From the NCBI GenBank assembly GCA_963921425.1, contig OY992834.1, forward strand, positions 19,233,923-19,297,922: DNA of 64,000 nucleotides. Reading direction: 5' to 3'. Source of the stretch: Dryas octopetala. Taxonomy: Eukaryota > Streptophyta > Magnoliopsida > Rosales > Rosaceae. Position numbers and translations under genes: made by a program. Under the pieces are notes generated by a model, which saw only the letters and a program-made list of their open reading frames with translations, searched no databases and was not told where the DNA came from. Shown piece after piece: positions 11,293 through 23,601 of this stretch (positions are counted from its first letter, which is position 1; every line of letters begins with the position of its first letter).

Positions 11293-12811
11293 GAGCAAAT
11301 TATCCGTAAATACTTCAATTATACACTAATTTTCAACTTAGTACCCCAACTTTGAAAACTTGACAAAAAGTATCTTAACTTTTATTTTGTGTCAAAATAG
11401 TATCTCCATTAGTTTTTCTGTCAAATAAACTGTTATCTGCTGACGTGGCAGGGGTATTTTCGTCTTTTTTCCCTCATTTAAAAGATAATAATATTTTTAA
11501 AAGAGCAAATTACAATTTAGTACATTAACTATACACTGACTTTCAATTTAGTACCCCAACTTTGAAAACTTGACAAAAAAATAACTCAACTTTCATTTTG
11601 TGTCAAAATAGTATCTCCGTTAGTTTTTCTGTCAAATGAACCGTTATCTGTTGACGTGACAGTGGTATTTTCATCTTTTTCCTCACATTTAAAAGATAAT
11701 AATATTTTTAAAAACTTTTGAATAAAAAAAAATCTTAAAAAGTTAAAACTTTTAAAATTAAAAAAATTTTGGGGGATGGGTAAGGAGGGTCGGGGTTGGG
11801 TAAGGGGGGATGAGGGGGCTGGGTTGGGGTTGGGGTGGGTCGGGGAGGGGCTGGGGGTTGGGGGGAGGGGTGCGACGGGACTGAGGATGGGTCGAGCAGG
11901 GAGAGGTGGGAGGATGGGTGGGGGCTGGGGTGGGGTGAGAGGGTGGGTTGGGCAGGGAGAGCTGGGAGGATGGGTGAGGGCTGGGGTGGGGGGCAGAGGG
12001 TGGGTTAGGCAGGGAGTGGTGGGAGGATGGGTAGGGGAGGGGAGGGGAGGGGAGGGGATGGGTGGGGGCGGGAAGGGGAGAGGATGGGTGGGGGAGGGCT
12101 GGGGTAGGAGGGAGAGGGTGGGTCGGGCAAGGAGAGGGGCTGGCTGGGGGAAGGGGGTGCGATAGGGTTGGGTGCGACGGGACTGGGGTAGGGGGAGAGG
12201 GTGGGTCGGGCAGGGAGAGGGGCTGGTGTGGGGGCTGGCTGGGGTAGGGGAGGGGAAGGGAGGGGGACGAGGCTGGGGCTGAGAGGTGATGCTGTATGGG
12301 GCAAGGTTGGGGAAGGGGGAGGGGGAAAGGTTTTTATTTTAAGAAATTTTTTTATTTTAATTTTTTTAAGAAATTTGTTTATCAAAAAGTTTTTTAAAAT
12401 AATATTATCTTTTAAATGTATGGAAAAAAACAAAAATACCTCTGCCACGTCAGCAGATAACGGTTCATTTGACAAAAAAACTAACGGATATACTATTTTG
12501 ACACAAAATGAAAGTTGAGGTACTTTTTTGTCAGGTTTTCAAAGTTGGGGTACTAAGTTAAAAGTCAGTATATAGTTAAGGTACTAAATTGTAATTTGCT
12601 CTTTTAAAAATATTATTATCTTTTAAATGTGGGAAAAAAGACAAAAATACTTTTGCCACGTCAGCAGATAACGGTTTATTTGACAGAAAAACTAACGGAG
12701 GTACTATTTTGACACAAAATGAAAGTTAAAGTACTTTTTGTCAAGTTTTCAAAGTTGGGATACTAAGTTGAAAATCAGTGTATAATTGAGGAACTTACGG
12801 ATAATTTGCTC
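11293..12811. mobile_element. Long-TIR Mutator-like MITE with a G-rich minisatellite core, TSD ATAAAAAAA
   Basis: The ends GAGCAAATTATCCGTAA and TTACGGATAATTTGCTC are inverted. Each arm holds two successive copies of a roughly 200-bp terminal module (AGTACCCCAACTTTGAAAAC, AACGGTTC, TTGACGTGGCAG-like motifs). The 9-bp target ATAAAAAAA flanks it at 11284-11292 and 12812-12820. The core, about 11770-12330, is almost pure G/T/A on this strand, built from repeats of about 60 bp with GGGTGGG runs. I see no transposase. Open frames across the core are low-complexity artefacts. Confidence 0.9.
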
Positions 12812-12820
12812 ATAAAAAAA

Positions 12821-13915
12821 TCAGGAGAATTGAAGATTTTCTGCAAACCTCTCTTAGTGTTTCTTCTCTTTCATCATTTTGTTTGTTAATTTTAAACAAA
12901 AAGGCTGCAACAAAATAGATCTTAATTGAACTAAAAAATCTGGGAAGAAGAAAATCTGGAGAATGATGAAGAAGAAGAAAAAGATCTGGATTTTAACACA
13001 AATTAATTTTCAAAAAGATCTGCTATCAAGATATATTAATTTTAACAGATGCAAAGAGATCTATTAATGTAATTACTACAAATAAATATGATAAAGCAAG
13101 CAATTGATCCTAGCTAGTTTATTGTTAATCGATCCCCATATTGCTTTTAATCAACGTACCCACAAATTGATGAATGAGTTTTTAATCAACCCATCGTAAA
13201 ATAAGGGGAAAAAAATTGATGAATGTGTTTTTAATCAACCCACCGCTCACCGCTCACCGCCCACTGCTCGCCCAAAACCAAATTTGGATTCAATGGAGAA
13301 GAAGAAGATGCGATTGATGGTCGACACAATGCGGTGGAATTTTCTGTGGACACGATTTTTTGGTGAACTTTCTGGTCGACACGTAAAGTTTTTTCGGTGG
13401 AATTTTTGGTCGACACAAATGAAAGGAGAGGATTGATCTATTTGGACACACTGGATTGTATATTCGCTAGCTGTGATGGCTCACTCATTAATCAAATCAA
13501 TGATCTATTGCAGATCTTTCAAATATCAATCTTGCTCAAACGAATTGCCCAAGCGATTATCTCATAAGTCATAATAAAAAGGTTAAAATTAATATATCTT
13601 GATGACAAAGGTATAGAACATTGCATATCAACATGATTATTATGAATGGATTGATTAAATCATATCCCATCAATTTAATAGATCCAATTATTTTCTCATA
13701 AGTCATAATAAAAAGGTTAAAATTAATAAATCTTGATGGCAAAGGTATAGAACATTGCATATCGAAATAGATCGATATATTCAATCACATCGAAAGTAGC
13801 GAAGATCTTTTCTTCTTTTTCTACTATGTCAAAGATCAATGATCTATCTATATCGAAATAGATCTGCAATTGCTTTAAGCCATGGGTTCCTAGCAGCAGC
13901 CTTCGATCAAGGAGG

Positions 13916-13970
<55 letters not shown>

Positions 13971-14129
13971 GATTAGGAAGAGAGAGAATTAAAGAAGGTG
14001 GACGTTCTGTTCTACTGGTGGAGTTCCCGGTCTATAAAGTATATATATAGAAGAATATTTTAGTCACTGAAAATACAAAAGAGATATAAAAGTAAGTTTT
14101 GGACCAAGGGGGTCAAAAAGCTTAACATG
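12821..14129. other. Intergenic AT-rich DNA with a spaced direct repeat and GA microsatellite
   Basis: A unit of about 75 bp (CTCATAAGTCATAATAAAAA through AACATTGCATATC) occurs at 13560-13630 and 13692-13762. A GA microsatellite spans 13915-13969. Several AAGAAGAAGA stretches are present, but I see no gene. Copies are at 59188-60479 and, shortened, 37420-38230. Confidence 0.6.
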
Positions 14130-15482
14130 AATTAAAAGGGGCTAACCCTTTCAATAAGCCCAAAGAATTACCCATCGGTTCATGGAGAACCAGGTATTCA
14201 TCAATATGATCCAATCCCATGCCTTATTGGTCGGGACTAGAGCCACCAAATGTTTCAGATATTTCCATTGACAGATTTCCCATTTCCTATATATTGAACC
14301 AAAATGTATGATATTGTTATGGACAAAAATGTTTCACTCATGGATTGGGCTAAGATTGTATCTATATCACTTAGTTAGTTTGAGGCTAAAGGGCGTGCCA
14401 CCAAGTAATAATGTATTTGGAACAGTTTAAAAATGAAATAGAAAATAAAGTAACAGTGAATTGGATCAAACTATTGTGCTGATTATTTTTATGCCTGGGC
14501 ATTCTAGGACTTGAGTGCTAAAGGTTCTAAAGTGCTAAACTTATTTGTTTCAAGATGTGTTCATGTTGCTCTCAGCGAGTGATTAAATAAGGTAAGTAAA
14601 TAAATAAACAAAAAATTTCAGAAATTAACTATCTTAGGATCCAGATCCGACAAAAGTGCCCATTGGAATCACAAGTCATGGATATAAATTATAAGATTCA
14701 AGCAAAGAAAGGAAAATTGGCTGATAGTAAATACTCAATGATTGAGAAAATAAATGCTTCCTTGATTAATTCTCAATTTCCAAATGAGAATACTTTAAAT
14801 TCCAGAAATAAATACAAGAAGAGAGTAGTAAATAAAGCTATTAAATATGGAAGAACAAAAGGTTGCAATAAAAGAAATGAGAGCAACACATTAAAATTAA
14901 CGCAAGCGTAACGAGCAAAAAAAAATGAATGATCAAGTCATTTGATAGAGAATGTTTAGAAATAGATCTGGGTTTTGTGTGTTGTCTCCCAAAACCCTAG
15001 GTAGTCATCCCTTGGATAGTTGACACGTGTATGGCTTTGAACAAACCTAGGATTCTGGTACTTATCCCCTTGACAGCTACAACCCAATTTTTGATTGCTT
15101 TATGAGTCCACCTGACATTGCATTACTGGCCTTATGCTCCATTAACCCTGAATGCATGATATAGCAGAAAGGGTTGTTCGCCGGGGTGCTTTCGTTCACT
15201 TAGGCCATCCTGGGCTTGCACATGATGGGCCATTGAATTGGGCCTACGACTGTCCAACCTTTCTCATTGGGCTAGAGTCTTTGTGGATCAATGCCAGGTG
15301 GCATCCCTTAAAAGTCTGTTACAAACATATATAAATTAATAAGGTGAACATGAATTTCCTGGGGGGAATTTTAGGGAGATTAACAAACCCCATTTGGTGT
15401 GTTGGGTATGAAGAAGGTTGTCCTTGCTAAATTAACAAAGGGTGGGTTGGAAATCTGCTTGTATGAAAAATGCTTACTTAGT
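14130..15482. repeat. Intergenic block X, copy 2
   Basis: Near-identical to 60480-61828 and clearly homologous to 1110-2539 and 38740-40113. I see no gene in it, only short open frames at 14663-14911 and 15152-15334 that are not supported by comparison of the copies. Confidence 0.6.
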
Positions 15483-15927
15483 GGGGTGTATTGTATATAG
15501 ATTTTAAAAGACTTTTGTGGAGTTTAAAAATCATGTGGTATTCAATTAAGACTTTTAAAGACTTTAAAAATGTCCATAAAAATCTATATATGTATTTAAT
15601 TAAGAATTTTAAGGAATCTATAAAAGTCATGTGATATTCAATTAAGACTTTAAAAACTTTTAAAAAGTATGTAAAAATCTATGTGTATTTAAAAAGTCAT
15701 TGACTTTTATGGAATTCATTTAATGATGGATTTTAATAGATTTTGAAAGACTTTGATGTGTATTTCAAAGTCATTATAAATCCAACCTCTTCCCTACAGA
15801 TTTTTAAGGATTTCTATAGATTCTGTAGAACTCAATAGAACTCTGTGAAAATTTGTAAATTCTATAAAAGTCTATCTCTTAAAAAAAATCTACAAAAGTC
15901 TTTATAAATCTATATACACTACACCCC
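15483..15927. mobile_element. TIR MITE (GGGGTGTATTG family), copy 2
   Basis: Same inverted ends as 2540-3538, uninterrupted at about 445 bp, and non-coding. Confidence 0.75.
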
Positions 15928-15949
15928 TCTTTGTCAACGAATTTCATGA

Positions 15950-16256
15950 CAACAGTTTGTCTTATATGGAAAGTCAGAATTTCCCATGAAGTCAGGTATT
16001 TCCTTTGGATTTTCTCACCTATAAGGCAAGCTTTTGACCAATGACCAAAGAACAAGAAGGCAAATGATCCTATTTGCTCCATCAACAATCCATTTCCAAG
16101 CCTTTGCATCTTCAATACAACCAGTTCAATGTATTTTCCTTGTGGCTTCACTGTAATTACTTAAAATTGAAAGAACTTTTAGACTAGCATCCTCCATTAC
16201 ATATAACTCATTTGGTACAAACAACCGAACTGAGGCATATAATTCCAACACTTTGT
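15950..16256 (-). pseudogene. Unidentified gene fragment Y, copy 2
   Basis: Same fragment as 3560-3872, immediately left of the copia 5' LTR; function unknown. Confidence 0.4.
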
Positions 16257-16265
16257 TAAAGTTAA

Positions 16266-16695
16266 GAACAATACTTGGGTCACCCCTTGGGGGTACCCCA
16301 AGGTCACCCCATCCCCTCAAATTTTAATTTTAGCAATGTCGATGTATGATCAGAACCGTTCACTTTTTAGATAACATATTAAAGATCATCTCTGCAAAAA
16401 ATTAAATCAATCGAAAATCATTTGATTATATAACTGTTGTTAATTAAATAGAAAAAATAAATGGTTTTCAATTAAACAATGATTTTTTTACTAAACTGTT
16501 GATTTTTTTTATTTAATCGACAACAATTATATAACTAAACGATTTTCGATTGAGTTAATTCTTTGTAGAGAAGATCTATAATAAGTTATCTAAAAAGTAA
16601 ACAGTTCCGATTATGCGCCGGTATTGTCAAAATCAAAATTTGAAGGAGTAGGATGACCTTGTGGTACCCCCCAGAAGGTGACTCAAATATTGTTC
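16266..16695. mobile_element. Mutator-like MITE in the copia LTR, TSD TAAAGTTAA
   Basis: The termini GAACAATACTTGGGTCACC and its near-perfect inverted copy bound 430 bp. The 9-bp target TAAAGTTAA is repeated at 16257-16265 and 16696-16704. A longer internal foldback (around AATCGAAAATCATTTG and its complement) is present. It is non-coding, and the same insertion is at 62605-63032. Confidence 0.9.
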
Positions 16696-16851
16696 TAAAG
16701 TTAATGCACTTTTACTTAACTGACCTTATTTTAGTTGTTAAGCTTTTGTTAGAGTTTAGTATTTTAATATTACTTTGACTTTTGGTGTATGGTTAATATT
16801 AAGCCACATGAGTCCTGGCCATAAAAATATTAAGCAATATGAGTTAATATT

Positions 16852-17053
16852 CAGTAGTGCTAGATATACCATATTTTTATACCATAATTTCATACCACCT
16901 TATGTGGCAACTTACATGGCATTCATACATTGGATACTAAAAAATAAAATGAAAAACCCAAAAAGAAAAAGAAAAACTTTGTCCAATAAAGTAATGACAC
17001 GTGAGATGGTATAAGAATGTGGTATAAGAAATGTGGTAAGAATAGCATTATTC
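16852..17053. mobile_element. CAGTAATGCTA-family MITE in the copia 5' LTR, TSD GTTAATATT
   Basis: This is an inverted relative of the elements at 29784 and 30802 (ATACCATATTTTTATACC and ACATGGCATTCATACATTGG). GTTAATATT flanks it at 16843-16851 and 17054-17062. The duplicate block at about 63180 lacks it. Confidence 0.85.
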
Positions 17054-20000
17054 GTTAATATTATCACTGCAGTGTTCAAGTCTTTGCAGCTGTACTAAGT
17101 AATTTGATATATATGAAATATTAAGTGGTGTGAGCTGCGTCAGTTCAGCCCCCAAAACACTCTCTCTAATTTTTCTCTTCCCCTGCAACTCTTCTTCAAT
17201 CTATTGTTTATATTCTTGAGTGTTTGAGTGCAGGTGAGTTAAAGTTAAATCCAACAGTTGGTATCAGAGCTTTAGTCTGATCATATCAGTTTCGGCGTTG
17301 TGAATCTGAAAGGGAAAAACAATTCCTCACAAAAAAAAAAAAAATGGCAAACTCAAATAGCAACAACGATCGAAACTTATCTTCTCCAATCTTTGATGGT
17401 GATCACTATGACTACTGGAGGGTCAAGATGAGAACTCTTTTTGTCTCTCATGGTCTTTGGAAATTTGTAGATGTTGGGTTTGAAGAACCTGATGTGGCTG
17501 AGAAGGTGCTACTAGAAGACTCTATCAAGAAAGATGCCAGAGCTCTTCATCTTATTCAATTGGGGCTATCATATGATATCTTTCCAAGGATCAGTAATGT
17601 TATCAATCAAATAAAGTCTTATGGTGAAGTGATTACAGATCAAAGAATTGTTGAGAAAATTCTGATTAGCTTACCTAAAAAATATGACTCTATTGTGAGT
17701 GTTATTGAGGAAACTAAGGATTTAGTTACATTGACTATTCAAGAATTAAAAGGATCAATTAAAGCTTTTGATCAAATATTGGATAGACATGTTGAAAACT
17801 CTACTAAGAGTGCCTTTCAATCTCTCAGTGTAGGTTCAAAAGAAAAGGAAAAAAAACAATCAAGCTTTTATCAAGCCAAATCGGAATCCTCTAAAGGTGG
17901 AAAGGATTGGAAAGAAAAAAATCAAAATGGAAAGGGAAGAATACCTTTGAGAGAAAGACAAATGCTGAGATTAGTACATCTTAAACAAAATGCAAGATTT
18001 GTGACAGGAAGAGTCATACAGAAGACGAGTGTTGGTTGAAGGGCAAGCCTAAATGCAATAATTGCAACAAGTTTGGGCATATTCATAAAGATTGTAGGCT
18101 CAAAGGCAATCAACAAGTAAATTTCACTGAAGAGCAGGGCAATGAAACAAATATGTTTTATGCTTGTCAAGCAGCAACGCGTTTGGTTTCTAGACAGTGG
18201 CTGCAGCAATCACATGACAGCAATTCTATTTGACATTGATACCTCAATGGTCTCCCAAGTTAAGATGGGAAATGGGGCATTAGTGGAAGCAAGAGGAAAA
18301 GGCACACTTGCAATTGAAACAGACAAAGGCAGAAAATTCATCAAGGATGCGTTGCTGGTTCCAGAACTTCAACAAAATCTCTTGAGTGTTGGGCAACTTC
18401 CTGAACATGGATACTATATCCACTTTGAAGAGAACTCCTGCAAGATTTTTGAGAAATGAGATACTTGTTAAGCTATCACAAAGATCAAAATGGAGAAAAA
18501 CAAAAGCTTCCCTCTATCGTTTCAATACTCAAAACATATGGCATTGAAAGTGGATGTTTTGGACAACTCTTGGCTATGGCATAGGAGACTAGGACATTTG
18601 AACTTTCAAAGCTTCAAGGACCTACAGCAAAAAGAAATGGTGCATGGACTACCTACAATACAAGAAGTGACTGATGTATGTGAAGGTTGTGCACTGGGAA
18701 AGCAACATAGAGTTCCATTTCCAAAAGCTAGGCAAGGCTTGGAGGGCAAAATCACCTCTGGAACTAGCACACACAGATGTTTGTGGGCCTATGAAAACTC
18801 CTACTCAAGCTGGAAATAGGTACTTTCTTACCTTTATAGATGACTACACAAGACAAACTTTGGTTTATTTCCTAAGACAAAAGTCAGAAGTGTTTGTTGT
18901 ATTTAAAAAGTTTCAAATGATGGCTGAAAGACAATGTGGAAAACTATTAAAAGTCCTAAGAAGTGACAGAGGGAGAGAATATAACTCAAATGAGTTTGGG
19001 AAATTCTATGAAGACATAGGACTTGAAAGGCAATTGACTGTTGGCTACAGTCCACAACAAAATGGAGTAGCTGAGACGAAGAACAAGACAATTGTAGAAA
19101 TGGCAAAGTTTATGCTACATGAAAAAGGGGATGCCTCAATCTTTTTGTGCTGAAGCAGTGCATACTGCAATTTATGTGTTAAATAGATGCCCGACAAAAG
19201 CTGTGGAAGGCATGACACCCTGTGAAGCATGGAGTAGCAAAAAACCCTACAATTTGTTTTGCTCTTGTTCCAAAGGAGCTGAGACAAAAACTTGATGAAT
19301 AAAGTGACAAATGTGTGTTTGTGGGTTATAGCAATCAAACAAAGGGCTATAGACTCTACAATCTTAAGAAAAAGAAGATTGTGATCTATGGAGATGTGAT
19401 CTTTGATGAGAAAACCTCCTAGGATTGGAAACAAAAGTCAATCCAAGGACAATCTGCATAATTCAGAGAAGATGGAGAAAATTCATATAAGGTATGAGAA
19501 AAATATTGAGCCAAAGTTATTTGGATTTTGTGACAGTGATTGGGGAGGTAGTGTAGATGATTTGAAGAGCACGTACTTCTGGATATGCATTATATTTTGG
19601 CACAGGTGTATTCTCTTGGGCATCCAAGAAGCAACAAACTGTTGCTCAGTCTAGTACAGAGGCAGAGTATGTATCTGCATCTTTAGCAACTTCTCAAGCA
19701 ATGTGGCTGAGAAGAATCCTAGAAGATTTTGGTGAAAAACAAGGAGAAGCAACTCCAATCTTATGTGATAACAAATCTGCAATAGCTACGACTAAAAATC
19801 CTGTCTTCCATAGTCGATCCAAGCACATAGTTATCAAGCATCACTTCACTAGAGATGCAGTGGAGGACAATGAGATTGAGGTTAAGTATTGCAGAACTGA
19901 AGATCAAGTTTCAGACATATTCACTAAAGCCTTGTCAAAATTCAAGTTTCAGTACCTCAAAGGACTTCTGGGAGCTAAGCAACAAGGCATTAAGGGGGAG

Positions 20001-20804
20001 TGTTAAAGTTAATGCCCTTTTACTTAACTGACCTTATTTTAGTTGTTAAGCCTTTTGTTAGAGTTTAGTATTTTAATATTACTTTGACTTTTGGTGTATG
20101 GTTAATATTAAACCACATGAGTCTTTTGTGTGTGGCTAGTATATATTATCACTGCAGTTGTTCAAGTCTTTGCAGCTGTACTAAGTAATTTGATATATAT
20201 GAAATATTAAGTGCTGTGAGCTGCGTCAGTTCAGCCCCCAAAACACTCTCTCTAATTTTTCTCTTCCCCTGCAACTCTTCTTCAATCTATTGTTTCTATT
20301 CTTGAGTGTTTGAGTGCAGGTGAGTTAAAGTTAAATCCAGCACACTTTACACCAGAAGAAAGAAACCACATGTTCGCAATCTCAAAAAATTTACACAGAG
20401 TTAAATCAAAAGTAAATTCCCTATATGATTTTGGGAGTCTACATGTACATCTAATGCATGGAAAACAAACACTTCTATGAACCTGCATGAGATGCTGGAT
20501 CAGGAGGCCGAGCATGAGATCGATTCCTGGATTACACAGCTCTATTCAAAAAACTAAGAATACAAGGAGCAAGTTGAATAAGTTTCTTTGAATAAAGACA
20601 TGAAAAAGAATGCATGGTTTTAAACGGTAGATTGGATCCCCTGCCTCATAATTTTTGCCAATCTAAAGTAAAATGTAATATTCATAAACCCTCTTTAAGG
20701 AATGCCTACATACATATACATGACAATATATACATATCAAAACCATCTAAATGCATATCTTACATACACAATACTTACTTTTAGGATTACCAAATTGCAA
20801 TTCA

Positions 20805-20840
<36 letters not shown>

Positions 20841-20847
20841 TCATAAG

Positions 20848-21063
20848 TTAGGTAGCAACACACAAATGTACCTGAATTATGCCATTTATCCTCCAAAAAT
20901 GAAGATCATCGGGTTGAAGTGCTTCAATCTCCTTCCTGACCTCCTCAACTCCCACATTGTGATCAGTGGACAAGCGTTCTGCCACCACCAGATTGTGAAA
21001 CACTCTCTGGTTGACGACTGCTCGGGAGTCCCCAAGATTCTCCGCATACAAAACTACATTTCA
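20848..21063 (-). pseudogene. Clade-D PP2C gene fragment, copy 2
   Basis: Nearly identical to the fragment at 6885-7100 (NVGVEEVRKEIE where copy 1 has Q). It lies about 0.9 kb beyond the 3' end of LRK10L unit 2. Confidence 0.75.
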
Positions 21064-21966
21064 AATTTCAGAAATTGTTGTTGTTGAGGCTTTAATGGCA
21101 TTTGTAATCGTTTCTGTTGTTGTTGTTGTTGCTGTGGAGATTTTAGTGTTTTGAAAGATTTCTGAAGCCTTTTTTAGAGTGCATCTTATTTAACCCAGAT
21201 TTTTCTCATTTTCTCCAAGCATCATGATACATTTTCCAAGAAGTATTTTCCATGCAATGCTTCAAATTTACAATCTTTATATGGAAGGAAACTGAAGCAG
21301 CAAGGCAATAGTAATTAAAATAACCAGTAATGGTATGAACATATGGAGAGACAAGTTGCTACACATAACCAGGATGAACAGAGGAGATAATTTTGGACAT
21401 TTGGATAGCTTTTAATGTTGGTCTTACAACAATTTCAAGTGCATTTTTGGAGCCAGCCAAAGTAGACCATTCCAGGTAACTAGTGAAAGAATGGTTACAA
21501 GTTCAAATCCTGAAAAGTTTCATGTTTAGATAAGGAAAGAAGTCCATGAACAGCAATCTTTCTTTATCTTTTTAATTTAAATGAATAATAATTTAAATGA
21601 TTAATAACTAAGTATCTTCACTTGACAAAATTTGTCAAAAATAGTTTTTTAAAATTTATGGTCAGAATAATCATAATAAAAAAATATAGTTGTCTTTCTA
21701 GTTGAAAATAGTTCTTGATGAATTTCCACCAAGATAATCTCCAAAAGCCCTCAATATTATTGTTGAATCCGAATGTGCGGATGTCTTGTATCTAATACAT
21801 ATTGCACAATAGCACTATATAAATACTTCTCAAACGTACTATAGAAATCATAGAATAAAGTTACGTCTCTCAAATATTACATGACTGATATTTGTCCTAC
21901 CATATAGGAAAGAACAATTCCTCGCACAAAGTGGCAATGTTAGCCTATTCCCTTGTACATAACAGA
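21064..21966. other. 3' flank of LRK10L unit 2
   Basis: Type A flank, with a short TTG microsatellite near 21115-21132. No gene recognised; the kinase 3' UTR is probably at its right end. Confidence 0.5.
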
Positions 21967-23569
21967 CTAACTGGTGGTACATATCTCTTCATCTGCATTT
22001 TCAATTAAACTAATCGACTCTTCAACATCATCATTTGATGGTGTTGATGACCATGTTGTTTTTGAATTGTCTTCATCAACTGCCACTGCATTCTCTTGTG
22101 GATATAGGAAAGGCTTTGGAGGCATATGAAGGCATTCAATTTCTCCTTCAAGCATGTCTACCACTTTGTGCATCGAAATAGGACGGTCATTAGGCTTCAT
22201 TTGTATGCACCATAACGCAACTATAAGCATCTTCTTTGTCATTTTCTTTTCATCCTCTGTGGCATCTTCCATTTCTATTTCATTTCCTTCACTGAATTGG
22301 TCAAAAACCCATGAAGGAAAGTAAATTTGGCTTGAATGGGCTGCAACTGCATTCAAATTCTTTCTCTTGCCTGCAATTTCCATCAACAACATTCCAAAAC
22401 TATAGATGTCGGCTCTGAATGACACACCTCCAATATTTTTGTAAAACAATTCTGGAGCTATGTATCCCATGGTTCCTCTTGCTGCAGTCAAAGTCAAACT
22501 GCTATCATCTAATGGGCATAATCTTGCTAGTCCAAAGTCAGAAATTTTTGGAACAAAATTCTCATCAAGAAGAATGTTGTGAGGCTTAATATCAAAATGC
22601 AAAATTTGCATGTCACATCCTTTATGTAGATAGTCAATACCATGAGCCACTCCAAGTGAAATTTCAAATGATTTTTCACAACTTAGGGCGATAGACTCTT
22701 CTTTAGGAAATATGTATTTATCAAGAGACCCATTTGGCATGAACTCGTATACAAGAGCACGCTTTGATCCCTCAGAACAGTAACCTATTAGTTTCACCAC
22801 ATTTACATGATGAATCCTCCCAATGGTGGCAACTTCATTGATAAAATCTTGTCCATTAGCTTTGGAGTTACCCAACATCTTAATTGCTACAAGGTGGCCG
22901 CTACGAAGCTTTCCTCTATATACAGTGCCATAACCTCCTTCTCCTAATTTATCCTTAAATCCTTTTGTCATAGTCTTGACATTTGAGTAAGAGTACCTTA
23001 TTGGCATGAGGTTGTTGTGACTTTGTAAGAATTCTTCTATAGGGCCATACATTGACAAGTGTCGCCTTTTCAATTTATAGATCAAAAGTACAATGACACA
23101 TGGAATTCCCAGTATAGGTTTTGCTGCAATCCACGCCATTACTGCAATGGATCAAATAGGAAATCATGACTATAATTTAGGCTGTTCCTACTTGAAACTA
23201 TAAAGATTAATTGTTTACCACAAGAGATCTGAACTGTTTGGCCCCTGTATGATTTTTATATATTGGAAAGAGCCATATTATTCGCTCACGTACATTAAAA
23301 GGAAAAAAAACTCACCAGGGTGGCCAAAGATAAGTAAAATCCCTGCAAGTAACAAAAAAAATAAAATTAACAGAGAGTTAAGACTGAGAGTTGATTAAGT
23401 TGTTTTGGAAATTAAGCATAACTGAAAAAAGTGAAAACGATAAGATTGAGAGACTCCTCACAATATAATACGTCAGTCAGAAGGGGGAAGTTCCTGGTGC
23501 CTGCATCATCCAAGACAACAATAATATCAACTCATACATCTTGACACGTTTAATCTGAAACGAATAGTG

Positions 23570-23601
<32 letters not shown>

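Larger units (their letters stand above)
10660..17062. repeat. Segmental duplication block P, left copy
   Basis: Co-linear with about 57280-63200: LRK10L upstream region, CT repeat, G-rich MITE, spaced direct repeats, block X, TIR MITE, fragment Y and copia LTR with nested MITE. Differences are mainly microsatellite lengths, one MITE module and the MITE at 16852. Confidence 0.85.
16257..20342 (+). mobile_element. Ty1/copia element with both LTRs, broken, with two nested MITEs in its 5' LTR
   Basis: The 5' LTR lies between about 16254 and 17250, expanded by nested MITEs at 16266-16695 and 16852-17053. The primer site TGGTATCAGAGC follows at about 17260. Parts are gag with a zinc knuckle (CNNCNKFGHIHKDC), a protease region, integrase with an HHCC-like section and catalytic core, and RNase H. 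A polypurine tract AAGGGGGAG precedes the 3' LTR (20001-20342). The host target CACTT flanks both ends. It is broken, with several breaks. The LTR parts that can be compared look very similar, suggesting a fairly young insertion. Confidence 0.92.

Noticed and set aside
11776-12518. Long Gly/Trp/Arg-rich frames, and Pro/Ser-rich frames on the opposite strand (also 58120-58885)
   Set aside because: They run through the G-rich minisatellite of a MITE in several frames on both strands; absence of stops reflects composition.
15152-15334. 60-codon frame in block X (also 61498-61680)
   Set aside because: Not open in the 1110-2539 copy, no recognisable domain, no start context or splice partners.
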